Source: an uncultured Algibacter sp. (GTDB lineage Bacteria > Bacteroidota > Bacteroidia > Flavobacteriales > Flavobacteriaceae). From it: a DNA stretch of 64,000 nucleotides. Within the stretch, counting starts at the first letter, position 1. Each line of letters opens with the position of its first letter. Below, in pieces: positions 18,788-28,266 of this stretch. A model generated the notes under the pieces. It saw only the letters and a program-made list of their open reading frames with translations. It was not told the DNA's origin and made no database searches. Location of the stretch: assembly GCA_947502405.1 (NCBI GenBank), contig CANMZT010000011.1, forward strand, positions 62,001 to 126,000, in the 5' to 3' direction. A program made the translations under genes and the position numbers.

Positions 18788-21631
18788 ATGCTATTGAAAT
18801 TGAGAAATTCTTTTCTTAACTATCTTTTTGTTCTATCAATCTATGCTACAGCTTTTGGTCAAAATAAAATTGACGTTAAAGCTTCTTTTGATATAGAAAA
18901 TAAAACAATTAAGATTTCTCAAGTTATTGAATATTTCAATACTAGCGAAGATGTTCTAAATACCATTTATTTAAATGATTGGAACAATAGTTTCTCCACA
19001 AAAAATACACCTCTGGCTATAAGGATAGCTGATGAATACATTAATGATTTTCATCTGGCCAAAAATGAAGATAGAGGGTATTCAGTGATTACATCTATAA
19101 AACAAGGTGATGAAGACTTAGTTTATACGCAACTAAAAGACCAAATAGATATTATAAAAGTTGAGTTAAATAGCCCTTTAAAACCTAATGAATCCTACAA
19201 AATTAAATTAAACTATATAGTTAAAATTCCTAATGCAAAATTCACCAAATATGGTTTTACTAATAAAGGAAAAATTAACTTAAGGTATTGGTACATTACG
19301 CCTGCTGTTTATAATGGCAATTGGCAGTATTATAGTAATAAAAATTTAGATGATTTATTCGTTCCAAAGTCAGATGTTTCATTAGAAATTGAGCACCCAA
19401 ACGGCTACACCCTAACTTCAGAATTAGATTTAGATAAAATAGATCAACTCCCTGACAAACAAGTGGTAAAACTATCAGGAAAAAACAGAGTTAACACTAA
19501 ATTATTCATAAGCAAAAACTCTGATTTTAAAACCATTCAAGATGGAAATTTCTCAATAGTTTCAAATATTAATGATGAAGGTATAGAAGTAGTTGACAAA
19601 GTATTGATTACTGAAAAAGTAACCGATTTCATCTTTAAAAACTTCGGGGAATATCCACACAAAAAACTACTCATATCTCAGATAGATTACGATAAGGATC
19701 CTGTTTACGGACTTAATATTTTACCAAGCTTTATAAAAACATACCCTAATAGTTTTAAGTATGAATTAAAACTATTAAAAACAACCTTACATAATCACTT
19801 AGAAAATACCCTACTAATAAACCCTAGAAAAGACCAATGGTTACTTGACGGTATTCAGATTTATTACCTTATGAAATACGTTGATAAGCATTACCCAAAT
19901 ATGAAATTTCTGGGTAATCTTGCAGATTTTTGGGGTGTACGTTCATTCCATGCGGCCGACATGAAATTTAATGACAAATATGTTTTGGCATTCATGATTA
20001 TGGCGAGAACAAATCGAGATCAGCCTTTAACTATGGCAAAAGACTCGCTTTTAAAATTTAATAAGCGTATTGCAAATAAATACAAAGCTGGAGTTGGATT
20101 GAAATACTTAGACGACTTTGTAAACAAAGATATTGTTGAGACAAGTATTGAATCCTTTGTAAAGCAAAATCAACTTAAACCTACTAACGCAAAAGCTTTT
20201 GAAAACTTTATAAAATCTAAAACAGATAAAAATATTGACTGGTTTTTTAATGATTATCTAAGCACAAGAAAACGTATAGATTTCAAAATAAAAAAAGTAA
20301 AGAAAACAGAAGATTCAATAACACTCACTATTAAAAATAAAAGTGATCACAACATGCCTATTTCGTTATACAGCTTAAATAACGATAGCATTGTATCAAA
20401 AATTTGGGTTGAGAATATAAACCAAAATAAAACTATTACTATTCCGCGTTTAGATGCTAATAAACTGGTTTTAAATTATAATAATGCCATTCCTGAATTC
20501 AATTTAAGAGATAATTGGAAATCTTTAAAAGGCTTCTTTTTTAACAATAAACCGCTTCAGTTTAGAGTATTTCAGGATATAGAAGACCCGTATTATAATC
20601 AAGTGTTTTTTATGCCAACATTTGAATTTAATAATATTTATGATGGTTTTACTCTAGGGCTAAAAGCTTATAATAAAACAGTTTTAAGAAAGCTTTTAAA
20701 TTATAAAATTGAACCGAGATATGCTTTTAGATCTAAGACTTTAACTGGCTCAGCTTCAATATTTAAAACACATTACATTCAAAATAAAAACCTTTATGCA
20801 ATTAATTATGGAGTTGCGGGAGGTTATAATTCTTTTGCTGAAGATTTATTTGTTAGACGTATTACCCCTTCTGTTCAATTCTTGTTTCGAGAAAATAAAG
20901 ACTTTAGATCAAATAAAAGACAACTAATTAGTTTAAGACACGTAATTATCAATAGAGACCGTGACGTTAATAATATCTTGACTACAAATGAACCCAACTA
21001 TAGCGTTCTTAATTTAAGGTATATCAACTCTAACGATAACCTTATAAATTTTAATAAATGGAGTACAGATTTACAATTTGCTGAGAAGTTTAGTAAACTA
21101 TCATTTAATTACGAATTCAGGCGCTTATTTGAAAGCAATAGACAGATAAATATAAGAGCATTTGCAGGACTATTTTTAAGAAATGATACCGATGCCGACT
21201 CTAACTTTTTTAGTTTTGCTTTGGATAGACCAACGGATTATTTATTTGATTACAATTACCTTGGACGCTCTGAAGCATCAGGAATCTTTAGCCAACAATT
21301 TATTGAAGCAGAAGGTGGCTTTAAGTCACAACTAGAACCACGATTTGCAAACCAATGGATAACCACATTGAATGTTAGTACTACCCTATGGCGATATATC
21401 TTAGCTTACGGAGATATTGGTTTTATAAAAAATAAGTTTGATAATTCACATTTTGTCTATGACTCTGGAATCCGCATCAATCTTGTAACTGATTATTTTG
21501 AAGTCTACTTCCCTATGTATTCCAATCTTGGTTGGGAAGTTGGTCAACCTAATTATGACCAACGCATCAGATTTAAATTTACTGCAGACCCTCAAGCACT
21601 TTTAGGATTATTTAGAAGGCGATGGTTTTAA
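18788..21631 (+). CDS. M1-like gluzincin domain with lost active site, fused to an outer-membrane beta-barrel
   Basis: The 947-residue protein has a signal peptide (residues 1-24, ending TAFGQ). The first 480 residues follow the M1 aminopeptidase plan: a beta-sandwich with NLRYWYITPAVYNG, then a catalytic-domain-like region. The usual HExxH...NEG reads HNHLE...LDG, so the general-base Glu and the second His are gone and it is probably inactive as a protease. From about residue 570 to the C-terminal Phe, alternating aromatic strands (PYYNQVFFMPTFEFNN, NYEFRRLFE, RIRFKF) suggest an outer-membrane barrel. The role is unknown; peptide binding or barrel-linked transport is possible. It stands alone between the LOG and E1 genes. 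Confidence 0.65.
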   Translation: MLLKLRNSFLNYLFVLSIYATAFGQNKIDVKASFDIENKTIKISQVIEYFNTSEDVLNTIYLNDWNNSFSTKNTPLAIRIADEYINDFHLAKNEDRGYSVITSIKQGDEDLVYTQLKDQIDIIKVELNSPLKPNESYKIKLNYIVKIPNAKFTKYGFTNKGKINLRYWYITPAVYNGNWQYYSNKNLDDLFVPKSDVSLEIEHPNGYTLTSELDLDKIDQLPDKQVVKLSGKNRVNTKLFISKNSDFKTIQDGNFSIVSNINDEGIEVVDKVLITEKVTDFIFKNFGEYPHKKLLISQIDYDKDPVYGLNILPSFIKTYPNSFKYELKLLKTTLHNHLENTLLINPRKDQWLLDGIQIYYLMKYVDKHYPNMKFLGNLADFWGVRSFHAADMKFNDKYVLAFMIMARTNRDQPLTMAKDSLLKFNKRIANKYKAGVGLKYLDDFVNKDIVETSIESFVKQNQLKPTNAKAFENFIKSKTDKNIDWFFNDYLSTRKRIDFKIKKVKKTEDSITLTIKNKSDHNMPISLYSLNNDSIVSKIWVENINQNKTITIPRLDANKLVLNYNNAIPEFNLRDNWKSLKGFFFNNKPLQFRVFQDIEDPYYNQVFFMPTFEFNNIYDGFTLGLKAYNKTVLRKLLNYKIEPRYAFRSKTLTGSASIFKTHYIQNKNLYAINYGVAGGYNSFAEDLFVRRITPSVQFLFRENKDFRSNKRQLISLRHVIINRDRDVNNILTTNEPNYSVLNLRYINSNDNLINFNKWSTDLQFAEKFSKLSFNYEFRRLFESNRQINIRAFAGLFLRNDTDADSNFFSFALDRPTDYLFDYNYLGRSEASGIFSQQFIEAEGGFKSQLEPRFANQWITTLNVSTTLWRYILAYGDIGFIKNKFDNSHFVYDSGIRINLVTDYFEVYFPMYSNLGWEVGQPNYDQRIRFKFTADPQALLGLFRRRWF

Positions 21632-21745
21632 ATCTGTTTTTGAATTATTCATAATAAAAAGGTATTAAAAATGAATTAATTTAAAAATTAACAACGATTA
21701 TGTATTTTTTTTATATTATTTTCATTTTTTTAACAAGGATTTAAA

Positions 21746-21776
21746 TTGCAAAAATGATAGATATTGAGTATTTTTG
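21746..21776 (+). promoter_or_regulatory. Promoter of the fused E1 dehydrogenase gene
   Basis: TTG at 21746-21748, a 20-bp spacer and TATTTTTG at 21769-21776 match the Bacteroidota TTG-N19-20-TAnnTTTG form. The -7 element lies inside the longest possible reading frame, so it decides the start at 21797. Confidence 0.65.
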
Positions 21777-21796
21777 CAAAACAAAAGCATACACCT

Positions 21797-24208
21797 ATGC
21801 AAACCTTAACCAACTTGAAAAACAATTTATCGTTCGAAGATTTCAAAGCTGAAGTTATTAATGACTATCGAACAGCTGTAATAAGTCGCGAATGTAGTCT
21901 ACTAGGGCGTAGAGAAGTTTTAACAGGTAAAGCTAAGTTTGGAATTTTTGGTGATGGAAAAGAAGTTCCGCAACTGGCTATGGCCAAAGCTTTTATGAAA
22001 GGCGACTGGAGATCTGGATACTACAGAGACCAAACATTTATGATGGCTATAGGCGAATTAACTCCTGAACAGTTTTTTGCGGGATTATATGCAAATACAG
22101 ATATTAAAAAAGAACCCATGTCTGCAGGCCGCCAAATGGGCGGGCATTTTGTAACGCATAGTTTAAATGACAATGGCAGCTGGAAAAATCTCACCAAGCA
22201 GTATAATTCTAGTGCTGATATCTCGCCTACTGCTGGCCAAATGCCACGTCTATTAGGCTTAGCTCAAGCTTCGAAAATTTTCAGAGAAGTTGAAGGTATA
22301 AACACAACTAACTTTTCTGTTAAAGGAAACGAAGTTGCTTGGGGTACTATAGGTAATGCTAGTACAAGTGAAGGTTTATTTTTTGAAACCATTAATGCTG
22401 CTGGTGTTCTACAAGTACCTATGGTGATTAGTATTTGGGATGATGAATATGGTATTTCTGTACATGCTAAACACCAAACAACCAAGGAAGATATTTCTGA
22501 AATTTTAAAAGGGTTTCAGCGTGATAAAAACCATAAAGGTTACGAAATTTTACGTGTTAAGGGTTGGGATTATGCCAATTTAATAGAAACCTATCAAGAA
22601 GCTGGTGCTATTGCTAGAGAAGAACATGTACCCGTTTTAATTCATGTTTTAGAATTAACACAACCACAAGGGCATTCTACTTCCGGGTCTCATGAGCGTT
22701 ATAAAACTCCTGAACGATTAGATTGGGAAGCAAAACATGATTGCAATGTTAAATTTAGAGAGTGGATTATTGAAAGCGGAATTGCTACCAATGAAACACT
22801 TACTGAAATTGATAGATCCGCTAAGCGCGATGTTAGGGAGGCCAAAAAAAATGCTTGGAACACATTTTTAAAACCCATAAAAAAAGAACAGCAAGAATTA
22901 CTTTCTATTCTTAAACAAATTGAATCAAAAAGTGTTAATCGTGCATTCATTTCTAAATTGAAAGACAGCTTGAATGTTATAGATGAACCAACTCGAAAAG
23001 ACATCTTATCCCGTGCTAGAAAATCATTACGCTTTATTGTAGGTGAGTCTTTTCCTGAAAAAAACATATTAAGCAATTGGATTAATGATGTGTTTGAAAA
23101 TGCACAGCCCAAATTCAGTTCACATTTATACTCAGAAACTCAAGGTTCAAACACAAAAGTTAGTGAAGTAAAACCAACCTATGATGACAACCCGCAATCA
23201 GTTGATGGTAGGATTATCATACGTGATAATTTCGATACTATTTTTAACACCTATCCTGAAGCGCTAGTTTTTGGAGAAGATACAGGAAATATTGGGGATG
23301 TTAATCAAGGTCTAGAAGGCTTACAAGAAAAATATGGAGAGCTTCGTGTTGCTGATGCTGGCATCAGAGAAGCTACTATCATTGGACAAGGTATAGGTAT
23401 GGCATTACGTGGGTTACGTCCTATTGCTGAAATTCAATATTTGGATTACATTTTATATGCATTACAAATCATTAGTGACGACTTAGCCACTACTCATTAT
23501 AGAACTAAAGGAAAACAAAAAGCACCATTAATTATCAGAACCCGTGGACATAGACTTGAAGGCATATGGCACTCTGGTTCTCAAATGGGAGGTATACTCA
23601 ATCTTGCAAAAGGCGTAAATTTACTAGTACCGAGAAATATGACCAAAGCTGCTGGTTTTTACAATACGCTTTTATTAGGTGATGATCCAGCTATAGTTGT
23701 TGAATGTTTAAATGGTTATAGACTTAAGGAAAAAATGCCAAATAATCTTGGAGCGCTAAAAACCCCAATTGGTGTTGTTGAAACTATAAAAGAAGGCACA
23801 GATATTACACTAGTGTCTTATGGTTCCACATTGCGTATTGTAGAGCAAACAGCTAAAGATTTATTAGCAGTTGGTATTGATGCTGAAGTTATTGATATAC
23901 AATCGTTAATGCCGTTTGATCTAAACCATGACATACTAAAAAGTGTAGCCAAAACCAATAGAGTCATGATTATTGATGAAGACGTTCCTGGAGGTGCTTC
24001 TGCTTATATTTTAGATAAGATTTTAAATGAACAAGGTGCTTTTCAATATTTGGATAGTGCTCCTAAAACATTAACTGCAAAATCACATAGACCAGCTTAT
24101 GGAAATGACGGTGATTACTTCTCAAAACCATCAGCTGAAGATATTTTTGAAGCTATCTATGATGTGATGCACGAATTGAGTCCTAATGATTTTCCTAAAC
24201 TGAGATAA
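21797..24208 (+). CDS. 2-oxoacid dehydrogenase E1, fused alpha and beta subunits
   Basis: This 803-residue thiamine-diphosphate enzyme decarboxylates a 2-oxoacid, probably a branched-chain one, for a lipoamide-linked dehydrogenase complex. The alpha-like half (about 1-430) has YYRDQTFMMAIG, GRQMGGHFVT and the ThDP region GNASTSEGLFFETINAAG with WDDEYGIS. The beta-like half (about 460-803) has VFGEDTGNIGDVNQGLEGL, IQYLDYILYALQ, VSYGSTLRIV and DEDVPGGASAYI. The ATG at 21797 is chosen because the promoter lies just before it; the longer in-frame start (21764) precedes the -7 element. Pyruvate or branched-chain specificity cannot be told apart here. No E2 or E3 gene is adjacent. Confidence 0.88.
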   Translation: MQTLTNLKNNLSFEDFKAEVINDYRTAVISRECSLLGRREVLTGKAKFGIFGDGKEVPQLAMAKAFMKGDWRSGYYRDQTFMMAIGELTPEQFFAGLYANTDIKKEPMSAGRQMGGHFVTHSLNDNGSWKNLTKQYNSSADISPTAGQMPRLLGLAQASKIFREVEGINTTNFSVKGNEVAWGTIGNASTSEGLFFETINAAGVLQVPMVISIWDDEYGISVHAKHQTTKEDISEILKGFQRDKNHKGYEILRVKGWDYANLIETYQEAGAIAREEHVPVLIHVLELTQPQGHSTSGSHERYKTPERLDWEAKHDCNVKFREWIIESGIATNETLTEIDRSAKRDVREAKKNAWNTFLKPIKKEQQELLSILKQIESKSVNRAFISKLKDSLNVIDEPTRKDILSRARKSLRFIVGESFPEKNILSNWINDVFENAQPKFSSHLYSETQGSNTKVSEVKPTYDDNPQSVDGRIIIRDNFDTIFNTYPEALVFGEDTGNIGDVNQGLEGLQEKYGELRVADAGIREATIIGQGIGMALRGLRPIAEIQYLDYILYALQIISDDLATTHYRTKGKQKAPLIIRTRGHRLEGIWHSGSQMGGILNLAKGVNLLVPRNMTKAAGFYNTLLLGDDPAIVVECLNGYRLKEKMPNNLGALKTPIGVVETIKEGTDITLVSYGSTLRIVEQTAKDLLAVGIDAEVIDIQSLMPFDLNHDILKSVAKTNRVMIIDEDVPGGASAYILDKILNEQGAFQYLDSAPKTLTAKSHRPAYGNDGDYFSKPSAEDIFEAIYDVMHELSPNDFPKLR

Positions 24209-24241
24209 TATTCCAGAGTTTTTCTATAAAATAGAAATTAT

Positions 24242-24267
24242 ACCATTACACTAGTAATGGTTTTTTT
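24242..24267 (+). terminator. Rho-independent terminator after the E1 dehydrogenase gene
   Basis: CCATTAC (24243-24249), loop ACTA, GTAATGG (24254-24260) and seven T residues (24261-24267) form a clear stem and U-run between the E1 gene and the DUF202 gene. Confidence 0.75.
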
Positions 24268-24290
24268 ATATTTATAAACTAATACCAATT

Positions 24291-24554
24291 ATGGAAGACA
24301 AATCACCATTAATAACAAGAGATTGGTTGGCTATAGAGCGCACCAAACTAGCTAACGAACGTACATTTTTAGCCTATTTTAGAACCTTTGTTGTTTTCTT
24401 AGGTACAGGCATCACGTTACTTAAATTAGAGTTTTTCTCTGAAATGAAATCCTTTGGCTTTGTTTTATTAATCATATCTCCAATCATTCTAGTTATTGGC
24501 TTATTGCGTTTAATTTCGGTAAAACGAACCATTAGAAAACACTATAAAGTTTAG
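24291..24554 (+). CDS. DUF202 family small membrane protein
   Basis: This 87-residue protein has the DUF202 motif LAIERTKLANERTFLAYFRTF (read in two parts, residues 14-23 and 24-34), followed by two hydrophobic segments at about 36-54 and 60-78 and a basic C-terminal tail. DUF202 proteins are inner-membrane proteins of unknown function. Its TAG stop at 24552-24554 directly abuts the ATG of the next gene, so the two are probably cotranslated. Confidence 0.8.
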   Translation: MEDKSPLITRDWLAIERTKLANERTFLAYFRTFVVFLGTGITLLKLEFFSEMKSFGFVLLIISPIILVIGLLRLISVKRTIRKHYKV

Positions 24555-25025
24555 ATGAAAGCTCTTGCATTACCAGAAATTAAAAAAGAATTAAAAACGC
24601 TTTCTAGTCAAGAGATTGAAGCCCTGTGTTTGCGTTTAGCGCGTTTTAAAAAAGAAAACAAAGAACTTCTTACCTATTTACTATTTGAATCTCATAACGA
24701 AAGTGGTTATATAGAAACCGTTAAAAACTATATGGATGATGAGTTTGAATTAATAAACACCAATAGCTATTTCTATATTAGAAAAAGTGTTAGAAAAATA
24801 CTTAGAAACGTTAAAAAGTTTATTCGCTACTCACAAAAAAAAGAAACCGAGGTAGAACTCCTACTCTATTTTTGCAAAAAACTAAAAGGCTTTAAACCAA
24901 GTATGAAGCGTAGTACCCAGCTCTATAACATGTATAACAGGCAAATTGTTTTAGTAAAAAAAACAGTTGCTAAACTACACGAAGATTTACAGTACGATTA
25001 TAATTTGATGTTGGAAGAGCTTTAA
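24555..25025 (+). CDS. Conserved hypothetical helical protein
   Basis: The 156-residue protein is not recognised. It is rich in Lys, Glu and Leu, predicted helical throughout, without membrane segments or a signal. The residue pattern (KELLTYLLFESHNE, KKFIRYSQKKETEVELLLYFC) suggests a cytoplasmic helical bundle. It begins on the base after the DUF202 stop. It converges with the heavy-metal-domain-like gene at 25038. Confidence 0.6.
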   Translation: MKALALPEIKKELKTLSSQEIEALCLRLARFKKENKELLTYLLFESHNESGYIETVKNYMDDEFELINTNSYFYIRKSVRKILRNVKKFIRYSQKKETEVELLLYFCKKLKGFKPSMKRSTQLYNMYNRQIVLVKKTVAKLHEDLQYDYNLMLEEL

Positions 25026-25037
25026 ATATGTAAAGCA

Positions 25038-25307
25038 CTAATAAACCAATTCACCTTTAAAGTCATCATCAACAGTATCTTGCTTAATAATTAATCTAGA
25101 ATCTTCAGTAATAGGATAACCTATCTCTTTAAGAAGTATTCTTAAACCTTCAATTGCATTGTGACTTTTGTAGCTAAAACTTAAACGTTTAGTTTCTACA
25201 TCAATTTTAATATTGAAAATACCAGCAACCGTTAGTGAATTTGTAAGAACAAAATCCTTACAATGATTACAAGTTATAGCATCTATAGTTACAATGGTAT
25301 TCATCAT
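25038..25307 (-). CDS. Heavy-metal-associated (HMA)-like small protein
   Basis: The 89-residue protein has a ferredoxin-like HMA pattern: a first strand ending in ITCNHCKDFV, with the CxxC (CNHC) metal loop, and the following DVETKRLSFSYKSHNAIEGLRILLKEIGY. HMA proteins carry or sense Cu(I), Zn or similar ions. It lies 86 bp downstream of a Crp/Fnr regulator on the same strand. The first two codons are both ATG, so either could start it. The C-terminal third (about residues 68-89) is acidic and not part of the HMA fold. Confidence 0.6.
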   Translation of the reverse strand: MMNTIVTIDAITCNHCKDFVLTNSLTVAGIFNIKIDVETKRLSFSYKSHNAIEGLRILLKEIGYPITEDSRLIIKQDTVDDDFKGELVY

Positions 25308-25393
25308 TTAGCCTTTAAGCCATAAACTTAAAAACTAAAAGTTATACAAAATGTGATATTTGTTAGGTTTTGAAAAAAGTGTAAGATTTAAAA

Positions 25394-26098
25394 CTAAAAA
25401 TCATTAATAAACTGCTCTAATTTTTTTACATCAATAATTTTAGTTTTTTTGTTAGTTATGGTTATATAACCTTCTTTTTTTAATGCTGAAACACTCCTTA
25501 TACAAGACTCTATTGCAGTACCTACAACACTACTTAAATCTTCTCTAGACAAGTTTATATTTAGATAACCATCGCTATCTTCTCCATAATTATTTTTTAA
25601 ATAGATAAGTGTTTGAGCAATTCTTTGCTTTACACTTTTTTGAGAAAGATTAATAATACTATTATTAGAATCTTTTAAATCGCTAACTACTGTTTTTAAT
25701 ACCTCTAAAGTAAATTTTGGATTTGCTTTTAAAGGGTTTACAATTTTTTCTTTTGGAATGAAACAAACTCGCATATCATTCAAAGCTGTGGCACTTAAGT
25801 TTACTTTCTCGTCAGCTATCACCGAACTTTGCCCAATAACTTCACCTTTGGCAGCTAATTTTACAATTTGATCTTTACCATTAGAGCTTAACTTAGAAAG
25901 TTTTGAAATACCATCCCTAATACAAAATACACCATTTAATTTTTCGCCTTCCTCGAAAAGTGTTTCACCTTTTTTTATGATTTTAGACACTTTTGCTTGA
26001 GACACTTCACTAAGTTCATCTCTATTTAATGCTCGCAAATCGTTAAACTGTCTTACAATACAGTTTTCACAACGGTTAGCATTTTTATCTTGCTTCAT
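25394..26098 (-). CDS. Crp/Fnr family transcriptional regulator (FNR-like)
   Basis: The 234-residue protein has a cyclic-nucleotide-binding-type domain (about 22-140, GETLFEEGEKLNGVFCIRDG) and a winged helix (about 160-225, SREDLSSVVGTAIESCIRSV). An N-terminal CENC at residues 10-13 recalls the FNR cysteines, but the full four-Cys set cannot be placed confidently. It is likely an activator of anaerobic or redox genes. It is separated from a second Crp/Fnr gene by 70 bp holding a perfect 22-bp palindrome, and an HMA-like gene follows. Confidence 0.85.
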   Translation of the reverse strand: MKQDKNANRCENCIVRQFNDLRALNRDELSEVSQAKVSKIIKKGETLFEEGEKLNGVFCIRDGISKLSKLSSNGKDQIVKLAAKGEVIGQSSVIADEKVNLSATALNDMRVCFIPKEKIVNPLKANPKFTLEVLKTVVSDLKDSNNSIINLSQKSVKQRIAQTLIYLKNNYGEDSDGYLNINLSREDLSSVVGTAIESCIRSVSALKKEGYITITNKKTKIIDVKKLEQFINDF

Positions 26099-26148
26099 TA
26101 AGGTGTTAGTCTTTTGAAGTCATAAAGATACATGATGGAAAAAAATTG

Positions 26149-26170
26149 AAACCTATAATATTATAGGTTT
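26149..26170. promoter_or_regulatory. Perfect 22-bp palindrome between two Crp/Fnr genes
   Basis: AAACCTATAAT and its exact complement ATTATAGGTTT abut at 26159/26160. It overlaps the end of the upstream regulator gene by one or two bases and lies 50 bp before the next start. It may be a regulator binding site or a terminator, since a short run of T residues follows about five bases later on the minus strand. Confidence 0.55.
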
Positions 26171-26858
26171 AATAAGCTTTTATGAAGTTTCTGAGTTCTT
26201 GTTCAGATATGATTTTAATTTTCTCGCGTTTAAAGCTTATAAGATTTTTTCTTTTAAATGAAGCCAATAAAGAAATAACATACTCGCTAGTAGTTCCTAA
26301 AATGTTAGCCATATCTTGACGCTTTAAAGGCACACTAATCCAGCCTTCTTTTTCTAAACCAAATTTATCATTCAAATACAGTAATAAACCAGCTAGTCTT
26401 ACTTTAACCGTAGCATGATTTTGAAAATATATGATTTTTTCAGTTTCATCTTCCATATCTCCAATAAACCCCATCAAGATATCTTGACAAAAATCATTAT
26501 TCTTTTTTAAACTATTTATTATTGGAGTTTTATCTAATAAACAGAGTGTAGTATCTTTTATAGCCGTAGCAGTAACCAAAGCGCCTTTATTGGTAATTAC
26601 GGAGCGCCTACCCATAATATCACCTTTACCTAGTAATTTGGTAATATGCTCTTTTCCATTATCATCAATTAAAGAGAATTTACAAGCACCCTCTTCAATA
26701 CAATATAACTTTTGCAAAAGTTCATTTTCAAGAAAAACGATATCACCTTTTATAATTTCAATAGATGAAGTTGCATCTTCTATGAGTGCCAGTTCACTTT
26801 TTGTTAAACTCTTAAAAAAGTTAAACTGCTTTCCAACGCAAACATTATATCTAGACAT
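26169..26858 (-). CDS. Crp/Fnr family transcriptional regulator, second copy
   Basis: The protein of 229 residues (from the chosen start) has the same layout as its neighbour: a sensor domain (KGDIVFLENELLQKLYCIEEG) and a winged helix (KRQDMANILGTTSEYVISLL). The start at 26858 (MSRYNVCVG) is chosen because a promoter-like TACTTTTG at 26881-26888 would otherwise lie within the 5' end of the longer frame starting at 26891. Only one N-terminal Cys remains, so an iron-sulfur cluster as in FNR is doubtful. Both genes probably come from a tandem duplication and run on the same strand. Confidence 0.83.
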   Translation of the reverse strand: MSRYNVCVGKQFNFFKSLTKSELALIEDATSSIEIIKGDIVFLENELLQKLYCIEEGACKFSLIDDNGKEHITKLLGKGDIMGRRSVITNKGALVTATAIKDTTLCLLDKTPIINSLKKNNDFCQDILMGFIGDMEDETEKIIYFQNHATVKVRLAGLLLYLNDKFGLEKEGWISVPLKRQDMANILGTTSEYVISLLASFKRKNLISFKREKIKIISEQELRNFIKAY

Positions 26859-26880
26859 ATTCTTACAACTTTTATTTAAG

Positions 26881-26903
26881 CAAAAGTACACCTGAATAGG
26901 TGT
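26881..26903 (-). promoter_or_regulatory. Promoter with overlapping inverted repeat, upstream of the second Crp/Fnr gene
   Basis: TACTTTTG (minus strand, 26888-26881) matches TAnnTTTG. Directly next to it, ACACCT-GAAT-AGGTGT (26888-26903) is a 6+4+6 inverted repeat. Its ACCT...AGGT half-sites recur in the 26149-26170 palindrome, though with a longer spacer, so self-regulation is plausible. Confidence 0.5.
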
Positions 26904-26986
26904 TTAGAAGATGATAAATATCAGCTTATATTGAAAAGAGTTAAAACCGCTTTGAACAGCGAAAACACAGAAAAACATTAAAAAAA

Positions 26987-28201
26987 CTATTCGCTTAACA
27001 ACCCATAGGCAAACTCCTCAAACTCTTTTTTAAAATCAATAAACTTATCCCCAGTTGCAGGTCCATTAAACCCTGTATGAATTTTACTTACTCCACCTTT
27101 TTTATCAATAAAAATAGTTGTTGGATAAGATAAAACATGATTGAGCATAGGGAGTTTTTCATTAGCTTTTACTTTACTCGCAGAACCATATTGCGCTAGT
27201 AATACAGGGTATGTTATACCAACATTTTCTTTTAATCGTTTGATGTTCTTTAAAGCTTGTTCTTCTGTTTTTACATACTCAAAAGCAAGCGCTATAATCT
27301 CTAAACCTTTATCTTTATTGGCCTTATAAAACTCAGCATAATATCTACTTTCATCCAAACAGTTTGGGCACCAAGTTCCCATAATTTGAATAAGAACTAC
27401 CTTATTTTTAAATCGTTCATCATTTAAAGACACTATATTTCCATCATAATCAGGAAAAGAAAATTCAACTTTATCATAGCCAGTTTTTAAATATGTGAGT
27501 GTGTTTGCATCAGGCAACTCAAATGTTTCGTTTCGCTTAGCGGTAAAAGGTTCTTTCCAATGGTTTTCAGAGTAAAACATACCGTTCATGGTGCTATCAT
27601 TAACTTCAGCAGTAAACAAAAAAGCATGAGCGCCATCAAAGGTTGATAGCTGTAATTGATTTCCATTTAGCACACCTTCCAAATAGCGATAATCACCTGT
27701 TGTAGTTCTAAATGTTCCCTTAACTTGATTACCGTCTTGTTTAAAAATGCCTTTAGCTATATATTTATTCTCATCAGAATTTGGACTAAACACGGTTTCC
27801 CAGTTTCCAGAAATATTAAATTTTGAAAGTCGCTCGTAAGTTTCAAATCGAGTAGCATTCTTTTCAGCCTTAAACGCCATAATTCTACTTAAACTTGGCT
27901 TAACAAAACGACCATTTAACTTTTCATTTTCAATTTTTGCAATTAAAAAACCTTCAAAAACTGGCATTTGTATTAAAACAGAATCATTATTGTAGGCAAT
28001 ATCTTTAACTTCTATAACCTCTTCAGCATTAAAAACTAGCAACTCATTTTCAGAAACCACTTCAAAATTAAAAGGTAAATTCAAAGTGTCATTCACTTTC
28101 AATTCAGCTCTATACTTAGCCTGTTCTAACTTAAGTACTTTATTTTCTTCTTTACAAGAAACCAACAAAACAGCAAACATTAAAATCACTAAATATTTCA
28201 T
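26987..28201 (-). CDS. TlpA-like thioredoxin-domain lipoprotein
   Basis: The protein begins with a lipoprotein signal (LVILMFAVLLVSC, Cys at residue 17 of the chosen start). The ATG at 28201 is chosen over one at 28240 because it starts this signal. A long N-terminal region (about 20-255) of beta-rich sequence precedes a C-terminal TlpA-type thioredoxin domain with GTWCPNC (a redox-active CxxC). It should act as a periplasm-facing thiol-disulfide reductase, as in ResA/TlpA proteins of cytochrome c maturation. No cytochrome genes are adjacent. The upstream pheT gene is divergent. Confidence 0.8.
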   Translation of the reverse strand: MKYLVILMFAVLLVSCKEENKVLKLEQAKYRAELKVNDTLNLPFNFEVVSENELLVFNAEEVIEVKDIAYNNDSVLIQMPVFEGFLIAKIENEKLNGRFVKPSLSRIMAFKAEKNATRFETYERLSKFNISGNWETVFSPNSDENKYIAKGIFKQDGNQVKGTFRTTTGDYRYLEGVLNGNQLQLSTFDGAHAFLFTAEVNDSTMNGMFYSENHWKEPFTAKRNETFELPDANTLTYLKTGYDKVEFSFPDYDGNIVSLNDERFKNKVVLIQIMGTWCPNCLDESRYYAEFYKANKDKGLEIIALAFEYVKTEEQALKNIKRLKENVGITYPVLLAQYGSASKVKANEKLPMLNHVLSYPTTIFIDKKGGVSKIHTGFNGPATGDKFIDFKKEFEEFAYGLLSE

Positions 28202-28266
28202 AAAAAGACACTTAAAATCTATTAATCGAAACAACAGCAATATACTAACAAAATATTAGGCTTTGT

